The translations under genes were made by a program, and so were the position numbers. Below are positions 33,939-45,000 of a DNA stretch of 64,000 nt, piece by piece (the stretch's first letter is position 1; each line of letters opens with the position of its first letter). Source of the DNA: Stictocephala bisonia (Eukaryota; Arthropoda; Insecta; Hemiptera; Membracidae); the NCBI GenBank assembly GCA_035578905.1, contig JAQJVL010000046.1:609510-673509 (forward strand). Direction: 5' to 3'. The notes under the pieces are model-generated. The model did not search any database and had not been told where the DNA came from. It saw only the letters and a program-made list of their open reading frames with translations.

Positions 33939-34330
33939 AATAATAATTCATTTTCTCAAACAAACTACAATAAAGTACTGTACATAAATGATAAAATAAC
34001 ATATTTTTGTAAAACACACTCAAGAAAAACAAACGAAATTTCGGTTCTGCTTGCCAGGCTGATAAAATAAAACCTTTAAAACTAGCTAAAGAGATACAAA
34101 AATAACTATCGTTGAGAAAATGTAAGGCCTCATAAGGCATAACTGATTTTAGGCCCCTTTTCAAATTAAAATATAATAGTGGTTATATAGAATTGAAATA
34201 TAAAAAGGAAACAAAATATATATTATAAATAATGTAATATTAATATTTAACAATATTACCTTTAAATGTCTTAATTTAAGAACAAAGACCAAAAATAAAA
34301 CTATTCTCTAATTAGAACTAACGAATAAAA
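33939..34330 (+). repeat. Dispersed repeat W, copy a
   Basis: Aligns over about 400 bp with 53690-54105 in the same orientation: TTTTCTCAAACAAA.TACAATA, GTAAAACA, TTCTGCTTG.CAGGCTG, AAACTAGCTAAAGA, TTCATAAGGC-type, AAATTAAAATATAATAG.GG and GTCTTAATTTAAG. The copies are moderately diverged and non-coding. Confidence 0.8.
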
Positions 34331-34778
34331 GACTGATAATACAAATATATAAAATACCATGTATACTACACATACAAAACAATATGCTAAACAAAAATGC
34401 AATAGTACTTAATATTTTACAAATTAGTCTAAAGTGTTTAAAAATCTAAAGTGTGAGTACTGTATCTTTGTCTTAAAACAACAATTATATTCTCTTGTTA
34501 AAACAACCATTTGATTAATTTATTTGAAAATTACTTTGTATTAAATGTTCTCGGAGCAAAAGTTATACGTTTTAGTAAAACATGTGTTTGTTGGTTGTGA
34601 GATTAAGCTTTTACTCTGATATTGTTAACGGTAATTCAGATGACTTTACCAGGTCATTGGCGTTTTTTATACAGAACTTTCAAAGCCATTTTGTTAGGTA
34701 TATAGGTCTGTAATTAGATAATCACTGTTATGTTATAGATTTCTATGATGATAAAGTAACAGGTGATTTTATTTTCAG

Positions 34779-34838
34779 GTGCTTGGTGGACCAGAAATTG
34801 GGATCTCCCGGCCACCCAGCGCCCCTGCGTGTTCAATG
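34779..34838 (+). CDS. Possible exon (weak), 60 bp
   Basis: Preceded by the good acceptor GGTGATTTTATTTTCAG and much richer in GC than the surroundings. The third frame gives AWWTRNWDLPATQRPC and is open through 34855; the other two are open for 20-22 codons. The possible donor AATG|GTGACA is weak. It may be an untranslated or coding exon of the gene whose likely first coding exon is at 36144-36313, joined in the same orientation. The following C-rich stretch (34860-34935, CCCCCCACCCACCC) is not exon-like. No family is recognised. Confidence 0.25.
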
Positions 34839-35417
34839 GTGACATAATTACTTCTTGACTTACCCCCTCGACCACCCTACCCCCCACCCACCCAGGCTAT
34901 CATCCACCCCACCTCAGGCTCTCTCAGCTCCACCTGATACGAGCACTCCTCGTCTTTCAACTTCACTAAACACTCTATCGATTCACATTCCAATCTGCCT
35001 TTTTCATCTTTGAACTCTATAAAAAGGGCTAGTTTATAATATCTTCTTTGTACTTAAAATAACCTTTTTTATTTTGATGCTTGTAGGATTTCACTTTAAA
35101 ATTACGTAAATTCTTTTATTTTTCAGAATAATGTATTATACTGATTATTTTTTATTGTACCGTTCAAATATTTGTTAAAAATTCAATTTTTAAACGACGG
35201 TCCTGTGGTCGAAAATAAACAGTCGTCAGCTTAGTTGTTAATATTTATATTACATACGCTGTACGTTTCGTATTTACAGAAAGGATAAATTGCAATTATA
35301 CTGAGCGAATTTTATGCTCCTCTGGTTTGAGCTTCATATAAGTTTAAAGTGATTTCATAATATCTGTTTTCAATTAATTAATATTGACCAATTTGTTGTT
35401 TAAGTTTGATTGGCCTT

Positions 35418-35580
35418 GCCGGCGAGGTGGCTCAGTGGCTAAGGCTTCGGACTGCGGAATGCATTGCCCAAGGTTCGAGTCGCCACTGAGCCAACGGTTG
35501 TTACTTCACTCCTTGAATAAAGTTCACGCACAGGCCTGCAGGCCCATGTGAACTGAAGTTAAAAAATAAATAAATAAACG
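35418..35580 (+). mobile_element. tRNA-derived SINE, family 1, best-preserved copy
   Basis: The A box TGGCTCAGTGG (35428-35438) and a B box GGTTCGAGTCG sit in a tRNA-like head. The family body follows (TTACTTCACTCCTTGAATAA, AGTTCACGCACAGGCCTGCA, GGCCCATGTGAACTG), then an AAAAAATAAATAAATAAA tail. It is not a tRNA gene, since the body is fused to the head and is shared with 954-1120. Confidence 0.85.
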
Positions 35581-36143
35581 AAAAAGAAAGATTAGTTGGT
35601 AGGGCAAGCCACGAAAGTATGTCATGCATTTAATCAATAATTATTTCATAAATTATTTAATTGAAGTTTTTAACTGATTATGATAATGGTGAAAACCGAG
35701 GTTTAAATTCCCTCCTTGAAATATCAGATAAAATTAAATATGCGAGGAAAAAATAATATTTATTTAAAAAATGTTAACGCCATATAAAAGTTTTCTTTCA
35801 GTCGGTTAGCTGATTTTCCTGTATGATAAGCTAGGAATTGCCCAACTGACCTGTATCATGTGGATTTTAAAAGATCTGGCCCAGCCCTTCATTTTGTTGC
35901 TGGAGATATAGAAAGAAAATTTCACATTTGTTAAAAAAAAACTTTGTACAGGTCAGGGGAATTGCAAGTTGAGGTAAATTTATGTTCCGTACTAACAAAA
36001 ACATTACGTACAAACTATGACTAACCTAATATTCTTATTGTGGTTTAATATATTAGAGTGCATTGTGTTACTTTAACACTTTTATCTATCTTCTATTTGC
36101 CTAATATCATCACGCTCATATGCCAGACCTTTCCCTATTTCAG

Positions 36144-36313
36144 TGGGAGAAATGATTGGAAGAAAACTGAAGAATGAATCAGTGAACAAGTGATTTAGTG
36201 ATAATATTGGAGAAAAGTGAGGTTAGGACTGCCGACATGAAGGAATCATGATGATGGAGGAAACGGATATGGCCGACAAGGCGGTCTCCACAGACGACGA
36301 TCTTCGACACAAC
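36144..36313 (+). CDS. Likely first coding exon of an unidentified gene (5' UTR plus 22 codons)
   Basis: The segment is bounded by an acceptor (TTTCCCTATTTCAG, ending 36143) and a strong donor (AAC|GTGAGTAAT at 36314). Coding begins at a run of three methionine codons (36248, 36251, 36254), the last with G at +4, and reads MMMEETDMADKA ... DDDLRHN to a codon boundary, so the intron is phase 0. Upstream in frame are stops at 36191 and 36218, so the first 104 bases are 5' UTR. The codons are balanced and much less AT-rich than the flanks. The product is acidic at its N terminus, with no signal peptide or membrane segment. I do not recognise the gene. The next exon could be 61927 or lie outside the window. 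Confidence 0.6.
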
Positions 36314-36342
36314 GTGAGTAATACAGTTTATATGTTAAAAGG

Positions 36343-36403
36343 TAATATTAGAAAAAGTGAGGTTAGGGCTGCTGACATGAAAGATTCATTATGATGGGGT
36401 AGT
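36343..36403 (+). pseudogene. Relic duplicate of the preceding exon inside its intron
   Basis: GGTAATATTAGAAAAAGTGA, GGTTAGGGCTGCTGACATGA and AAGATTCATTATGATGG align with exon bases around 36201-36259 (AATATTGGAGAAAAGTGAGG, TTAGGACTGCCGACATGAAG, GAATCATGATGATGG). About 60 bp are shared at roughly 85 percent identity, starting about 30 bp after the donor. The coding part beyond the first ATG is not duplicated, so this copy is non-functional as an exon. Confidence 0.7.
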
Positions 36404-37840
36404 AAATTCTACATCCATGAAAAATGTCTGTGAAAAATTAAACAAGAACGTAGTATATTCATTAACTTTCATGTCCAATCGATAACATGCAATATTAACA
36501 TATTTAACCTAAATTAATGAATTTTTGTCATGATATAAAATAAACAGTACATAAAATGTAGCAAACTAACTCTCTGTTCAGAAACTGAGAAATACCGTTT
36601 ATTGTACAGTACTAACTTTAAGAGAATTAGCTAACATTTTAATCAGTTACCTTTACAGGACGTATAACGATAAATATTTCTGGTTAACCCACTTTTTTAG
36701 TAGTAAATGCCACGATTTTTCAAACAAAAATTATTATTTTGCTTTTGCACTACTCAACGCACTACAATAGGCCTATTCGTTTCTCACACAACCTCAATTT
36801 AAATTGAATAAAGTTTTTATGGAGATTTCTATGATGGTACGAGAAAGAAATCTTTTCAGTAAAGAAAATTTTATAAATAAACATTTTTCCAGTAGTTGGC
36901 TGGTAAATTGTTTTTTTTCTTTTAGGAAGGGTTTATTTTTTGTGAAAAATATTAAATAGTTACGCCAGACTAATATACAAACAGTTTTTTTAACTGCTAT
37001 AAGTTATTTGAGATACAAAATATTGCGTTTTCAACATAATAAATTTATAATAGTATTGGGTTGTTTATTTATTTTATTTATTTAACAGTATCACAATACA
37101 TTTGACAATAGCAGGCAGATTTCTGCTCAAACAGGTGAATAATCAGTACAGAACTCATGAAATACTCAAAAACAAATACAATGACAAACAAAACGCAGGC
37201 AAAAACTAAAATTACACAACCAAAAATTAACTAAACAATATCATTCAATACAGTACTAATCTTAATCAAAATTATCATTTAGAAATGCTTCTATTGAATA
37301 ATGAGCTCTTTTTATGAGAAAATCGTTTTATTATTTTTAAAACTGTTTTAAGGTGTAGCTTTTCCATGTATGTGGAATTTTGTTGTAAAATTTAGCTTCC
37401 ATATAAAACATGATTTTTCCAATTGTTTGGTCCTGTGTAGTGGATATGTGAGAATTTTACTTTTTTTTCTTATATTATATGTATGTGTCTGATTGTTATT
37501 AAAATATTTTACTTTATTTTCAAAAACATTTTGCAGAAAGGTAAAAATATATATTGAAGGAGCAGAAATTATGTTTAGATTTTTGATCAGTTGTTTACAT
37601 GATACTCTTGGTGGGGTCAGTCATTATCCTCAAAATTTTTTTGACCTTTAGTATTTTTTGCATTAAAGAGGCTCCACCCCATACTCCAATACCATAATTC
37701 ATCAAAGAATGAAAATAACTAAAATGAAGAATTCATTTAGTTTTCATACTTATTATATCGGTCAAACAGCTCAAATTAAAACCGATAGAGTTTAATTGTT
37801 TCAACACTGCATATGTATATCGGGGGTCTATATTACTTTA
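36404..37840. other. AT-rich DNA, probably intronic
   Basis: No exon or repeat that I can defend. AT content is high throughout. Confidence 0.5.
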
Positions 37841-37841
37841 C

Positions 37842-37935
37842 GTGTATGGGTAGGTGGGCTGGGATTACATATTAATGTGTATGGGATGGTGGGAGGGTAA
37901 ATACCACAGTCCCCACAGTCCCCACAGTCCCCATA
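37842..37935. repeat. GTACAGTGGT minisatellite family, locus 4 (short, inverted)
   Basis: TTACGTGTATGGGTAGGTGG, ATTAATGTGTATGGGATGGT and GGTAAATACCACAGT are reverse-complement fragments of the family unit. They are followed by a small local repeat of CCCCACAGT (37907-37932). Only about two to three decayed units remain. Confidence 0.65.
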
Positions 37936-38544
37936 GACCTATGGGTGGACGGATGGATCCTTTTATATTAAAAACGTAAACAAAATTAGAAATTCTTGCA
38001 AAATTACAAAAACATTATGACGCTAAAACGTCTATGCGTGCCCAATGGGTAAGAAAAACTTCTTCATTTCCATTTTACATAGTAGAAAATTGAAATAGTA
38101 AAAGAGTGAGGTTCTTGAGTTCTACACCATGTTCTCTGAGCTTTCAAGCTCAACCGTTGAACTAATTGTCATTACGACCAAGGCAACTTTTAGAGCCGTT
38201 TGAATTTAGAGTAGCCTACAGTACCACATCACAAGATTTTATGGTGAACAAAATTGAATAAATATAATAGATGAGTTGAAATCTCCCGTCATATTAACAT
38301 TTAATAACATACTTGTAGTTACGACTGACTTTGCGGCAGAAAACTGGTATTATTTTATAGAGTAAATTTTGTTATTTAACCTTAAATATTGTGTTTACCT
38401 CTACTAGCATAACATGTTGACACCAGGTTATGTGTTCATCAGTGTACACACCTGACAATTTGGCATGATGGAAACGATTTATTATTGTACCATCTACATC
38501 TAATTCTAAACGTTCAATTTGTGATTTTGTTGTTGTAGAAATGA

Positions 38545-40800
38545 ATTTATATTCATGTTTTTACAACTATAATAGTATGGAACTTTTTATATTCATATTC
38601 GTACAACGACAGTTGTATGGGATTGTTTATATTCATATTTGTACAACGATAAAAGAGTTGGGTTGTTTATAATGCAATCACAGTCGTATAACGACGATTC
38701 TATGGGATTGTTTATATACATATTTGTACAACGATAAAAGTGTTAGGTTGTTTATACTGCAATCACAGTCATATAAGGACGATTCTATGGGATTGTTTAT
38801 ATACATATTTGTACAACGATAAAAGTGTTAGGTTGTTTATACTGCAATCACAGTCATATAAGGACGATTCTATGGGATTGTTTATATACATATTTGTACA
38901 ACGATAAAAGTGTTAGGTTGTTTATACTGCAATCACAGTCATATAAGGACGATTCTATGGGATTGTTTATATACATATTTGTACAACGATAAAAGTGTTA
39001 GGTTGTTTATACTGCAATCACAGTCATATAAGGACGATTCTATGGGATTGTTTATATACATATTTGTACAACGATAAAAGTGTTAGGTTATTTATACTGC
39101 AATCACAGTCATATAACGACGATTCTATGGGATTGTTTATATACATATTTGTACAACGATAAAAGAGTTAGGGTTGTTTATACTGCAATCGCAGTCGTAT
39201 AACGACGATTCTATGGGATTGTTTATATACATATTTGTACAACGATAAAAGTGTTAGGTTGTTTATAATGCAATCACAGTCGTATAACGACGATTCTTTG
39301 GGATTGTTTATATACATATTTGTACAACGATAAAAGTGTTGGGTTGTTTATACTGCAATCACAGTCGTATAACGACGATTCTATGGGATTGTTTATATAC
39401 ATATTTGTACAACGATAAAAGAGTTGGGTTGTTTATACTGCAATCACAGTCGTATAACGACGATTCTATGGGATTGTTTATATACATATTTGTACAACGA
39501 TAAAAGTGTTGGGTTGTTTATACTGCAATCACAGTCGTATAACGACGATTCTATGGGATTGTTTATATACATATTTGTACAACGATAAAAGAGTTGGGTT
39601 GTTTATAATGCAATCACAGTCATATAACGACGATTCTATGGGATTGTTTATATACATATTTGTACATCGATAAAAGTGTTGGGTTGTTTATACTGCAATC
39701 ACAGTCATATAACGATGATTCTATGGGATTGTTTATATACATATTTGTACATCGATAAAAGTGTTGGGTTGTTTATACTGCAATCACAGTCATATAACGA
39801 TGATTCTATGGGATTGTTTATATTCATCATATTTGTACATCGATAAAAGTGTTGGGTTGTTTATACTGCAATCACAGTCATATAACGATGATTCTATGGA
39901 TTGTTTATATTCAACATATTTGTACAACGATAAAAGTGTTGGGTTGTTTATACTGCAATCACAGTCGTATAACGATGATTCTATGGGATTGTTTATATAC
40001 ATATTTGTACAACGATAAAAGTGTTGGGTTGTTTATACTGCAATCACAGTCGTATAACGATGATTCTATGGGATTGTTTATATACATATTCGTACAACGA
40101 TAAAAGTGTTGGGTTGTTTATACTGCAATCACAGTCATATAACTATGATTCTATGGGATTGTTTATATTCATTCATATTTGTACAACGATAAAAGTGTTG
40201 GGTTGTTTATACTGCAATCACAGTCATATAACTATGATTCTATGGGATTGTTTATATTCATTCATATTTGTACATCGATAAAAGTGTTGGGTTGTTTATA
40301 CTGCAATCACAGTCATATAACTATGATTCCATGGGATTGTTTATATTCATTCATATTTGTACAACGATAAAAGTGTTGGGTTGTTTATACTGCAATCACA
40401 GTCGTATAACGGTGATTCTATGGTGTTTATATTCATATTTTTACAACGAGTATTGTGTGGTATTATTTATATTCATATTTTCACAACGATAGTAGTGTTG
40501 GGTTGTCTATACTGCATTCACATTCGTACAACGATGATTCTATGGGATTGTTTACATACATATTCGTACAACGATAAAAGTGTTGGGTTGTTTATACTGC
40601 AATCACAGTCGGATAACGATGATTAAATGGTGTTTATATTCATATTTTTACAACGAGTATTGTGTGGTATTATTTATATTCATATTTTTACAACGAGTAT
40701 TGTGTGGTATTATTTATATTCATATTTGTAATGATAGTATTGTTAGGTTGTTTAGATTCATGTTCGTAAAACAATAATTGTATTTTATTAAGGTTGTTTA
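38545..40800. repeat. 85-bp satellite (dimer of ~42-bp halves), about 26 copies
   Basis: The unit begins GATTCTATGGGATTGTTTAT and continues ATACATATTTGTACAACGAT, AAAAGTGTTGGGTTGTTTAT, ACTGCAATCACAGTCGTATA, ACGAC. The two halves share the pattern GG.TTGTTTATA followed by a CATAT/CAGTCGTATAACGA-like end, so the unit is a diverged dimer. Both edges contain the half-unit by itself (38545-38640, and ACAACGAGTATTGTGTGGTA repeated at 40440-40730). Later units carry small ATTC insertions. The frames of 63-89 codons with LGCLYCNHS are by-products. Confidence 0.95.
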
Positions 40801-40960
40801 AACTCTAAAAGTTATGTTATAAGAATATAAGTGCTATTTGAAATTATTAGTTACCCCCTTTCTTCTGAGGGACAGCATTTGGAAAATGTCAGAATTAATG
40901 TATCCATTTCAATCGCCTCGTATTGTTCAGCTACGTACTAATGGTAGTTTACAAGCATAG

Positions 40961-41072
40961 AACCTTTTCCGTTAATTTAATCAGTACCACTAATTTAGTT
41001 AGATAATGTTAGATTTGGTTAGGTTATGTTAGTAGTAGGATATGGGTATGGTAGTGAATTAAAGAAAATATC
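40961..41072. mobile_element. Small TIR element with TTAGG-like interior, second copy
   Basis: AACCTTTTCCGTTAATTTAA at the left and GGTAGTGAATTAAAGAAAAT at the right are decayed forms of the TIRs at 18981-19112. The interior again consists of TTAGGTTATGTTAG-type words. Confidence 0.6.
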
Positions 41073-41535
41073 CAATTTATGTTTTCAACAAAGGACGTTT
41101 TTCTGAAACAAAATTAATGGATAAGTTGTAGAAACCATTTATTTTCGTCTTTGAAATAAACATTTACACACACAATCATACGGGAACTAATTAAGTTGAT
41201 TAGTTCTATAAAAAAAAATAATATTACAGAGGGGAGGAATGTTAAATTAAGATTACAAAAACTAAATGTTTTCACTTAAGTCAGTTTTTATCAGTTTCAT
41301 AGTGAACAAATCTCAGTCTAAAATTAATAATTATTATTTTACCTTTAAAAGGGCAGAATTTCTAAATATATTTAACTCATTGGCACAAAGCATTCTAGAT
41401 ATTTTTTGATTATACACACGAAAATTCGTTCATTTTATATAAACTGATGACTCTGTAACACAATCTTCGTATCATTAAAATTAAAATGTTACCACGTTAT
41501 AAAATTATTAGATCCTAAGGCCTGTTAGTAATTGA
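41073..41535. other. AT-rich DNA, probably intronic
   Basis: Nothing supported between the TIR element and the GC-rich island. Confidence 0.5.
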
Positions 41536-41539
41536 CGTA

Positions 41540-41675
41540 TGCAGGGTAAGCAGAGCTCAGTGACGGGCGGCTGTGACCCGAGATGTGACGTCACGGGCAC
41601 AGCCGCTGTGTAGGAGCCACCGTTGCCAGGTAACCATGTCCCAGTCGTCGCTCCCTGTATCCGCCTTAAATCTGA
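41540..41675. promoter_or_regulatory. GC/CpG-rich island with CRE and perfect RFX X-box
   Basis: In a region that is otherwise about two-thirds A+T, this island holds the palindromic CRE TGACGTCA (41586-41593). It also holds GTTGCCAGGTAAC (41622-41634), which fits the RFX X-box consensus GTNRCC-N(0-3)-RGYAAC without mismatch. The two are 28 bases apart. CRE is the CREB/ATF site, and X-boxes bind RFX factors that control ciliary genes in animals. Immediately after the X-box is ATG with an 18-codon frame, which I do not call. It could be an intronic enhancer, an alternative promoter or a transposon-borne promoter. Confidence 0.5.
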
Positions 41676-42059
41676 TATTAAATGGCAAATGATATACAGT
41701 GCAATGTGATCCAGCTCATCTATTGTTCATTAAAAATGTATATTATATATATTTTTAACTGAAACAAAATATTCCTGTCAAGAACGTTAGTAGAGATAAT
41801 TCATAATTTTTATAATTTGATTAAACAATTTTATAACAAAAAGTTAGTAACAAAACACAGGCTAACAGCATAACCCTGTAAAACATTCCCTGCCTTAATA
41901 TCAATTATTAACACACGAAGATAAATAAACACAACATTTTCTTGTATTATTGTTAGTAATCAACCCTCATTTAAAAAATAATAAGCTCTCAGAAGACCAC
42001 TATAAACTATCCTCATGCTGAAATATTAAAAAAAACGCTAATAAATAAATCATAAAATG

Positions 42060-45000
42060 GCTATAAAACGATCCTCACGGTATCAGTATCAACTATGAAC
42101 TTCTCTTTACAAACAAACACAAGCCATCACCAGGCCATCATAAAACTGTCCTCACGATATCAACATCAACACTTCGTTAACAACCGAACTCAAACCACCA
42201 GCTGGCCACTGTAAAACTGTCCTCACGATATCAACATCAACACTTCGTTAACAACCGAACTCAGACCACCAGCTGGCCACTATAAAACTTTCCTCACAAT
42301 ATCAACATCAACACTTCGTTAACAACCGAACTCAAACCACCAGCTGGCCACTGTAAAACTGTCCTCACAATATCAACATCAACACTTCGTTAACAACCGA
42401 ACTCAGACCACCAGCTGGACACTACAAAACTGTCCTTACGATATCAACATCAACACTTCGTTAATAACCGAACTCAGACCACCAACTGGCCACTATAACA
42501 CTTTCCTCACGACATCAACATCAACACTTCGTTAACAACCGAACTCAGACCACGAACTGGCCACTATAAAAAATTCCTCACGATATCAACATCAACACTT
42601 CGTTAACAACCGAACTCAGACCACCGACTGGCTACTATAAAACATTCCTCACGATATCAATATCAACTGAAAATACTTCGTTAACAACCGAAGTCAGACC
42701 ACCAGCTGGCTACTATAACACTTTCCTCACGATATCAATAGCAACTATAAACACTTCGTTAACAACCGAAGTCAGACCACCAGCTGGCTACTATAACACT
42801 TTCCTCACGATATCAATATCAACTATAAACACTTCACTAACAACCGAACTCAGACCACAAAATAACCACTATAAACCTTTCCTCACGATATCAACATCAA
42901 CACCTCGTTAACAACCGAACTCAGACCACCGACTGGCTACTATAACACTTTCCTCACGATATCAATAGCAACTATAAACACTTCGTTAACAACTGAACTC
43001 AGACCACCAGCTATAATAACTATAATACTTTCCTCACGATAGCAACTATAAACACTTCACTAACAACCAAACTAAGACCACCGACTGGCTACTATAAAAC
43101 ATTCCTCACGATATCAATATCAACTAAAAACACTTCGTTAACAACCGAAGTCAGACCACCAGCTGGCTACTATAACACTTTCCTCACGATATCAATAGCA
43201 ACTATAAACACTTCGTTAACAACCGAAGTCAGACCACCAGCTGGCCACTATAACACTTTCCTCACGATATCAATATCAACTATAAACACTTCACTAACAA
43301 CCGAACTCAGACCACAAGCTAACCACTATAAAACCTTCCTCACATATCAACATCAACACTTCGTTAACAACCGAACTCAGACCACCAGCTGGCCACTATA
43401 AAACTTCCCTCACGATATCAATAGCAACTATAAACACTTCGTTAACAACCGAACTCAGACCACCAGCTGGCTACTATAACACTTTCCTCACGATATCAAT
43501 ATAAACTATAAACACTTCACTAACAACCGAACTCAGACCACCAGCTAACCACTATAAAACTTTCCTCACAATATAAACATCAACAATTCGTTAACAACCT
43601 AACTCAGACCACCAGCTGGCCACTATAAAACTTTCCTCACGATATCAACATCAACACTTCGTTAACAACCGAACTCAGACCACCGACTGGCTACTATAAC
43701 ACTTTCCTCACGATATCAATATCAACTATAAACGCTTCACTAACAACCGAACTCAAACCACCAGCTGGCTACTATAACACTTTCCTCACGATATCAATAT
43801 CAACTATAAACACTTCACTAACAACCGAACTCAGACCACCAGCTAACCACTATAAAACTTTCCTCTCAATATAAACATCAACAATTCGTTAACAACCGAA
43901 CTCAGACCACCAGCTGGCCACTATAAAACTTTCCTCACGATATCAACATCAAAACTTCGTTAACAACCGAACTCAGACCACCGACTGGCTACTATAACAC
44001 TTTCCTCACGATATCAATATCAACTATAAACGCTTCACTAACAACCGAACTCAGACCACCAGCTGGCCACTATAAAACTTTCCTCACGATATCAACATCA
44101 ACACTTCGTTAACAACCGAACTCAGACCACCGACTGGCTACTATAACACTTTCCTCACGATATCAATAGCAACTATAAACACTTCATTAACAACCGAAGT
44201 CAGACCACCAGCTGGCAACTATAACACTTTCCTCACGATAGCAACTATAAACACTTCACTAACAACCGAATTCAGACCACCAGCTAACCACTATAAAACA
44301 TTTATCACAATATCAACATAAACACTTCGTTAACAACCAAACTCAGACCACCGACTAACCACTATAAAACGTTCCTCACTATATCAATATCAACACTTCG
44401 TTAACAACCGAACTCAGACCACCAGCTGGCCACTATAAAACTTTCCTCACAATATTCACACCAACACTTCGTTAACAACCAAACTCAGACTACCAGCTGG
44501 CCACTATAAAACTTTCCTCACAATATTCACACCAACACTTCGTTAACAACCAAACTCAGACTACCAGCTGGCCACTATAAAACTTTCCTTACGATATCAA
44601 TATCAACTATAAACACTTCACTAACAACCGAACTCAGAATACCAGCTAACCACTATAAAACTTTCCTCACAATATTCACACCAACACTTCGTTAACAACC
44701 AAACTCAGACTACCAGCTGGCCACTATAAAACTTTCCTCACAATATTCACACCAACACTTCGTTAACAACCAAACTCAGACTACCAGCTGGCCACTATAA
44801 AACTTTCCTCACAATATTCACACCAACACTTCGTTAACAACCAAACTCAGACTACCAGCTGGCCACTATAAAACATTCCTTACGATATCATTATCAACTA
44901 TAAACACTTCAATAACAACCGAACTCAGACCACCAGCTAACCACTATAAAACTTTCCTCACAATATTCACACCAACACTTCGTTAACAACCAAACTCAGA

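Noticed and set aside
35418..35495. Genuine tRNA gene
   Set aside because: The tRNA-like head is fused to a body and A-rich tail found in at least three other places, so it is the head of a SINE. The same reasoning applies at 954-1120, 8211 and 55783.
41635..41691. 18-codon frame starting directly after the X-box (MSQSSLPVSALN)
   Set aside because: Too short to support, and no donor site lies in the frame, so the island is reported only as regulatory.
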